From Bacillota bacterium (GTDB lineage: Bacteria; Bacillota; Clostridia; Christensenellales; CAG-138), in assembly GCA_023393045.1 (NCBI GenBank), contig JAEWMV010000006.1, positions 1 through 11,593 on the forward strand: DNA of 11,593 nt. The letters run 5' to 3'. Shown here piece by piece: positions 8,021 to 11,593 of the stretch. How positions within the stretch are numbered: the first letter of the stretch is position 1; each line of letters starts with the position of its first letter. The notes beneath the pieces are model-generated. The model did not search any database. It was not told the origin of the DNA and worked only from the letters and a program-made list of their open reading frames with translations. Made by a program: the position numbers and the translations under genes.

Positions 8021-8613
8021 GGTTTTTTGACGGCGGCCGTTACTGTGTTTATCTTGAACCCGCGTGCGATTTGAGCAAAAGCGAGGAGTTGCTCATGGAA
8101 TGCGCCGCGGGCTTTTGCGCGCGCGCCGGCCTGCCGTGCCCGGACGCGGACGCGCTCAGGAGGACGCCCGAGGGGAAGCCCTATTTCGACCGACCGCGCG
8201 CCCCGCTCTTCTCGCTCAGCCACAGCGGCGGCCTGTGGGGCTGCGCCTTTTCCACGGCCAGGATTGGCTTTGACGTGGAACGCGTGCGCGCGCGCGACTG
8301 GCGCGCCGTCGCCAAACGCTTTTTTCATCCCGCCGAGCGGGACATGGCCATGGAAGGCGGGGAGGAGGCCTTTTTCCGCCTTTGGACCGCCAAGGAAAGC
8401 TATGTGAAATACCTCGGCACAGGTATAGACGAAACCTTTTCCACCTTCTGCCTCGCACACAACGGCGGCATTTCGGGCGAATCTTTGGGCGTATGCTTCG
8501 CGCGTCCGCCCGTGCCGGAGGGCTTTTTCGCCTGTGTGTGCATGGCGCAGGAACAGCCCGTTTACCTCAACGCATATCAGGCCGCAGGCGCGGCGAGACC
8601 CATAGGCAATTGA
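8017..8613 (+). CDS. Sfp-type 4'-phosphopantetheinyl transferase
   Basis: This 198-residue enzyme transfers phosphopantetheine from CoA to the serine of carrier domains. The motifs of the Sfp/Gsp/HetI family are in order: GKPYF, SLSHSGG (around 66-72), GFDVE with metal ligands Asp86 and Glu88, and LWTAKESYVKY with Trp123, Lys126, Glu127 and Lys131. The length is slightly shorter than Sfp (about 220). The GTG at 8017 is chosen because it overlaps the carrier-protein stop (GTGA) and begins the family's usual N-terminus. The frame stays open upstream to an ATG at 7954, but that would put 63 extra bases inside the carrier gene. It is the last gene of the + strand operon and would activate both the free-standing carrier and the synthetase's T domain(s). 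Confidence 0.94.
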   Translation: MRFFDGGRYCVYLEPACDLSKSEELLMECAAGFCARAGLPCPDADALRRTPEGKPYFDRPRAPLFSLSHSGGLWGCAFSTARIGFDVERVRARDWRAVAKRFFHPAERDMAMEGGEEAFFRLWTAKESYVKYLGTGIDETFSTFCLAHNGGISGESLGVCFARPPVPEGFFACVCMAQEQPVYLNAYQAAGAARPIGN

Positions 8614-8649
8614 TAACGAATCAGTGAAAATTGACGAGAACCATATGAA

Positions 8650-8673
8650 AAGCGCCCGCTTTCGCGGGCGTTT
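8650..8673. terminator. Probable bidirectional rho-independent terminator
   Basis: A hairpin lies between the convergent genes. Its stem pairs CGCCCGC (8653-8659) with GCGGGCG (8664-8670) around a TTTC loop, with possible GU and AU extensions. On the + strand it is followed by TTTGCTT. On the - strand it is followed by CTTTTC. It can serve the transferase end of one operon and the phosphoesterase end of the other. The U tracts are short, so strength is uncertain. Confidence 0.7.
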
Positions 8674-8736
8674 GCTTAAGTTTACCATCGGCGATTCGCT
8701 TTGGGCTAACCCATGCCAATCCCCGATTGCCGTGAA

Positions 8737-10203
8737 TCAAAACGGCGCGTTGTTATTTTCCGGCTCGCCGGTTTCGTGCAGGCGCTGTTCGGGGGAGACG
8801 ACGAGCGTGCCGTGCTTTTTGATATAGGCGTAAATTGCGTCCGGAAAGAGTATGTCCTGTTTTTTCCATTTCACCTGATTGGCGATTGCCGCGGTATCGT
8901 TTCCGCCCGAGGACATGTATTCCGAGCTCACCACGGCATAGCTTTTTTCCATGTCAAGCGGCGTGCCGTCGCGCAGGGTGATCTTCTGTATTTTATGGAA
9001 GGCGGGCTTTGTGTGATCCACATGCACGATCAGGCCCGAAAACAGCAGCCCCGCGTTGTTGCCAAAACGCTCCGGCACATAGATGAGCTCGAACAAATCC
9101 CAAAGCTGCTTGCCGCTCATGCGCGTCGTGTAGATGGGATCGTTGAAGCTCGTCACGGCAAGCACGTCTTCGCGCGTTACGGGTCCCGGCACGATTTTGC
9201 CGCCCGCGGTGGTGGCGTTCATGTAGGCAACCTGTGCGTGGGCGGCATGGAGCATGCAATCGGCGAGGAAGTTGCCAAGCTTGGTTTCGTGCGCGAGATG
9301 CAGCTCCCACTCCTGCGTGGCATGCCCCAGCACTTCGTCAAAATAGGCGGCGAAAGGCGCGCACACCTCGTCGGCATAGGCGCGGTACGCTTCGTTCACG
9401 GGCGCGTCGCGCCGCGTGAGATGGACGCGGCATTCGCGGCGCACGACCCGGTTTGCCTGCGGGTCAAACCACAGCCGCGCGTGCGGCAGGCTCGCGCCCG
9501 CAAAGCCGCCCTTGAGCACGGCGGCGTTTAAAACCACGTCCGCGTAATCCCCGGGGATGTGGCCGCCGATGAACGCGTCCACGGGCGGCATGTTCGAGAG
9601 CGCGTCGTAGAGCTCGCCGCTGATGTTGCCCTCTTCGTCAATGTAGAAGGGGAAGTGCGAGAGGACGATTGTAATCTGTGCGCCTTCTTTTCGCATTTCC
9701 AAAAGATATTTGGCTGCCGCCTCTAAGGCGCTTCGCGCCTCGTAGGGCGCGAAGGCGGAGGCCGTCACCATATACGGCGTGTATTCGGTGGTGAGGCCGA
9801 GCACGCCGATTTTTACGCCCCGCTTTTCAAGCATGACCCAGGGCTTTGCGCCGCGCACGAGCGCGCCCGTTTCCCTTTCAACGATGTTGGCGCAAAGTAT
9901 GGGGTAATTCGCCTGGGCGATGCAGTCTTCAAGAAAATCGCGCCCCCAGTCGAACTCGTGGTTGCCAAGCGTCATCGCGTCCGTTTTGAGCAGTTCCAGC
10001 GCCTTGACCACGGGCTTGCCGCCCCAGTGGTTGACGCAGAACTCGTCCCCTGCGTCGAGCAGGAGCGTCCCCTCGGGGTTTTCATCCCGAATGGAATCGA
10101 TGAGCGTGCCGAACGCCGCCATGCCGGGGCAGGATTTGGTCTTTTTCAGGCGCCCCGCGTAGTCCGCGTGGGCGAGTATATCGATGGGGATGAGTTCGGG
10201 CAT
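8737..10203 (-). CDS. 5'-nucleotidase-family metallophosphoesterase, atypical metal site
   Basis: This 488-residue protein is organised like UshA/YfkN 5'-nucleotidases. The N-terminal calcineurin-like phosphoesterase domain (~1-265) shows Asp14, Asp53 (DAGDEF), GNHE (80-83), LSHFP (His183) and GGHIPG (His215). The C-terminal 5'-nucleotidase domain (~290-480) shows LGNFLADCM, a YMNATTAGG segment and SSEYMSSGGND. Two usual ligands of the first metal site are replaced: the His of the DxH motif is Ala16, and the residue two after His215 (His or Gln in GHSH/GHSQ) is Pro217. No signal peptide is seen, so it should be cytoplasmic, unlike secreted UshA-type enzymes. The start is fixed by AGGAGG six bases upstream of the ATG at 10203; the frame is open further upstream but there it lies inside the permease gene. 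It follows two ABC permease genes by 20 bases and probably hydrolyses a phosphate ester linked to the imported solute. Substrate and activity are unproven. Confidence 0.9.
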   Translation of the reverse strand: MPELIPIDILAHADYAGRLKKTKSCPGMAAFGTLIDSIRDENPEGTLLLDAGDEFCVNHWGGKPVVKALELLKTDAMTLGNHEFDWGRDFLEDCIAQANYPILCANIVERETGALVRGAKPWVMLEKRGVKIGVLGLTTEYTPYMVTASAFAPYEARSALEAAAKYLLEMRKEGAQITIVLSHFPFYIDEEGNISGELYDALSNMPPVDAFIGGHIPGDYADVVLNAAVLKGGFAGASLPHARLWFDPQANRVVRRECRVHLTRRDAPVNEAYRAYADEVCAPFAAYFDEVLGHATQEWELHLAHETKLGNFLADCMLHAAHAQVAYMNATTAGGKIVPGPVTREDVLAVTSFNDPIYTTRMSGKQLWDLFELIYVPERFGNNAGLLFSGLIVHVDHTKPAFHKIQKITLRDGTPLDMEKSYAVVSSEYMSSGGNDTAAIANQVKWKKQDILFPDAIYAYIKKHGTLVVSPEQRLHETGEPENNNAPF

Positions 10204-10209
10204 GGTAAA

Positions 10210-10216
10210 CCTCCTC
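10210..10216 (-). promoter_or_regulatory. Shine-Dalgarno of the metallophosphoesterase gene
   Basis: On the - strand the site reads GAGGAGG, six bases before the ATG at 10203. It rules out the long upstream extension of this frame as coding. Confidence 0.85.
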
Positions 10217-10223
10217 TTGTTTT

Positions 10224-11042
10224 TTATCCCTTCAGGCCGCCGCGCGATACGCCCGTGACGATGCTCTTGCGGAAGAAGATGAAGAGTATGATCATCGGGA
10301 TCACCACGATGGTTGCGGCCGCCATCAGGCGTTCGTAACGGATGCCGCTCGAGGTCATGAACGCGTACAGGCCGAAGGGAAGCGTGCGCACCTCGGTGCT
10401 GTTGGTCACGAGCACCGTCCACAAAAACGAGTTCCAGCAGGTGATGGCGTTTAAGAGCGCGATGGTCGCGAGCGCGGGCTTTGCGATGGGCACCATCACG
10501 CGCCACAGGTACGTCCAGTTGGACGCGCCGTCCACGCGCGCGGAATAATACAGGCCGTCCGGTATGGAGAGGAAGAAGTTGCGCAGTATGTACGTATAGA
10601 AAATGCTCGCGGTGAACGGCACGATGAGCGCCCAGAGATTGTCCGTAAGCTTCATGTGCACGATGGTCTGGTAGTTGGTGATGATGAGCATTTCATAGGG
10701 GATCATCATGAGCGAGAGCATTATGGAAAAGAGCAGGTCGCGCCCGGGGAATTTGAGCCGGGAAAAGGCGAACGCCGCGAGTATGGTGGTGAAGAGCGTG
10801 AGCGCCACGCAAACGAGTGTTACGAGCAGCGAGTTGAGGAAATACTGCGCGAAGGGCGCCTTTGAGAAGGCGTACACATAGTTTTCAAACGTCGGCGCGG
10901 CGGGGAGGAGGGTGGGCGGCGTGGTGTTCACCTCCGCGGCGGTCTTGAGCGAGGAGACGAGCATCCAGAAAAACGGAAAAATCATCGTCAGCGCGCCGAC
11001 GGCCAGTATCAAATAGGCGAGCGTATGCTTGATTTGTTTCAT
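10224..11042 (-). CDS. ABC transporter permease, MalG/UgpE-type (carbohydrate uptake family CUT1)
   Basis: This 272-residue inner-membrane subunit has about six hydrophobic segments: ~8-30, 69-95, 103-125, 136-158, 190-212 and 240-262. The cytoplasmic EAA loop, which contacts the ATPase, is at ~167-190: ARVDGASNWTYLWRV followed by VPIAKPA, with Asp171-Gly172. Length and the short N-terminus match the second permease of carbohydrate, glycerol-phosphate or oligosaccharide importers. The ATG at 11042 starts four bases after the stop of the other permease. The Shine-Dalgarno is weak (GGAAG about 12 bases upstream), which suggests translational coupling. The binding protein and ATPase are not in the window; the former is commonly upstream, the latter often encoded elsewhere in Firmicutes. 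The substrate cannot be inferred from the permease alone. Confidence 0.95.
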   Translation of the reverse strand: MKQIKHTLAYLILAVGALTMIFPFFWMLVSSLKTAAEVNTTPPTLLPAAPTFENYVYAFSKAPFAQYFLNSLLVTLVCVALTLFTTILAAFAFSRLKFPGRDLLFSIMLSLMMIPYEMLIITNYQTIVHMKLTDNLWALIVPFTASIFYTYILRNFFLSIPDGLYYSARVDGASNWTYLWRVMVPIAKPALATIALLNAITCWNSFLWTVLVTNSTEVRTLPFGLYAFMTSSGIRYERLMAAATIVVIPMIILFIFFRKSIVTGVSRGGLKG

Positions 11043-11046
11043 AGGC

Positions 11047-11593
11047 TTAGTAATTCTTCCACTTTCTTTGAATGAACAGCTGGATGGAGGTCAGCGCCAG
11101 CACGATGAGGAAAAGGATCACCGCGCTTGCCGCCGCGCGGCCGAGCTTCCACTGCACATAGAACGCGTCGTAGAGATAATACACCACCGTATAGAGGGAA
11201 TACGCGGAGCCGGGCTGGCCGTTGAACAGGGGAAAAAGCTCCGTAAACACCCTCGACGCGTCTATCGTGTTGATGATGAGCGTAAGCCCGATCGTGGGCG
11301 CGAGCAGCGGCAGCGTGATGCGCGTGAAGATCTTGCCTGCCCTTGCCCCGTCTGCGCGCGCGGCGGTGTAGTACTGCGGGTTCACGTTCTGATAGCCCGC
11401 GAGCAGCAGGATGATGGTGAAGGGCAGCATGCTCCATATGCCGTAGATGATGAGCGCGGCGAGGTTGTACGCGGGGTTGTTGAGCCAATTGATCGCCTTG
11501 ACGCCAAAGAGGGAAAGGAGGTAATTGATGAGGCCGAAATCGTAATTGAACATCCATTTCCACACGAGGCCGATCGCCGTGATGGAGGTGACC
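11047..11593 (-). CDS. ABC transporter permease, MalF/UgpA-type (CUT1), 5'-truncated by window edge
   Basis: The C-terminal 181 residues of the partner permease are visible; the frame stays open to the right edge. Residues before the first possible GTG start (11565) read VTSITAIGLVWKW, which is typical interior sequence of this family, so that GTG is not the true start. The EAA loop is clear (YYTAARADGARAGKIF, then TLPLLAP, about residues 75-99), flanked by hydrophobic segments at ~44-66, 99-110 and 154-172. The protein should form a heterodimeric channel with the product of the next gene. Full-length relatives are around 290-310 residues, so about 110-130 residues lie outside the window. It is the first visible gene of the - strand operon. 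Confidence 0.95.
   Translation of the reverse strand, partial: VTSITAIGLVWKWMFNYDFGLINYLLSLFGVKAINWLNNPAYNLAALIIYGIWSMLPFTIILLLAGYQNVNPQYYTAARADGARAGKIFTRITLPLLAPTIGLTLIINTIDASRVFTELFPLFNGQPGSAYSLYTVVYYLYDAFYVQWKLGRAAASAVILFLIVLALTSIQLFIQRKWKNY

Noticed and set aside
8702..8713. Small inverted repeat TGGG-CTAA-CCCA downstream of the terminator
   Set aside because: A four-pair stem is too short to be meaningful by itself.
8713..9531. Open frame on the + strand opposite the phosphoesterase
   Set aside because: The - strand carries the recognised 5'-nucleotidase domains throughout; the + frame encodes nothing recognisable.
10204..10506. Upstream extension of the phosphoesterase frame by about 100 codons
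   Set aside because: It overlaps the conserved permease gene in another frame, is His/Arg-rich, and a strong Shine-Dalgarno places the start at 10203.
1..11593. CRISPR arrays, tRNA/rRNA genes, insertion sequences, attachment sites
   Set aside because: I saw no direct-repeat array, cloverleaf, transposase motif or flanking inverted repeats; nearly all bases are covered by recognised genes.

Overview
The window is GC-rich, densely packed bacterial DNA. Clear AGGAGG-type Shine-Dalgarno sequences, GTG and TTG starts, a 7TM-type sensor kinase and the gene styles together suggest a high-GC member of the Clostridia (Firmicutes), plausibly gut-associated. That assignment is inference; no rRNA or other marker is present.

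Bases 1-8613 (+ strand) carry six collinear genes that look like the 3' part of a natural-product cluster. First is the end of a nonribosomal peptide synthetase, open at the left edge: the tail of a condensation domain, then adenylation, carrier and terminal NAD(P)H-dependent thioester reductase domains. After a 44-base gap come a membrane sensor histidine kinase, a response regulator with an HD-GYP cyclic-di-GMP phosphodiesterase output, an acyl-AMP/acyl-CoA ligase, a 76-residue acyl carrier protein and a Sfp-type phosphopantetheinyl transferase. Four of the six genes overlap a neighbour's stop codon (kinase/regulator, regulator/ligase, carrier/transferase), and the carrier follows the ligase by 13 bases, so one translationally coupled operon is likely.

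A working model: the ligase activates a carboxylic (probably fatty) acid and loads it onto the free-standing carrier, whose phosphopantetheine arm is added by the transferase. The synthetase uses the acyl group as starter, elongates with amino acids, and the reductase domain releases an N-acyl peptide aldehyde or its alcohol or cyclised derivative. This resembles the reductase-terminated NRPS clusters of gut Clostridia that make dipeptide aldehydes and pyrazinones. Unusually, a complete two-component c-di-GMP-degrading pathway sits between the synthetase and its accessory genes.

Bases 8614-8736 form a convergent intergenic region with a GC-rich hairpin that probably terminates transcription from both sides.

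Bases 8737-11593 (- strand) hold a separate operon read right to left: an ABC sugar-type permease (MalF/UgpA-like, open at the right edge), a second permease (MalG/UgpE-like) and a cytoplasmic 5'-nucleotidase-family metallophosphoesterase that lacks two residues expected in one metal site. The operon probably imports a sugar or phosphorylated solute; its substrate cannot be read from the sequence.
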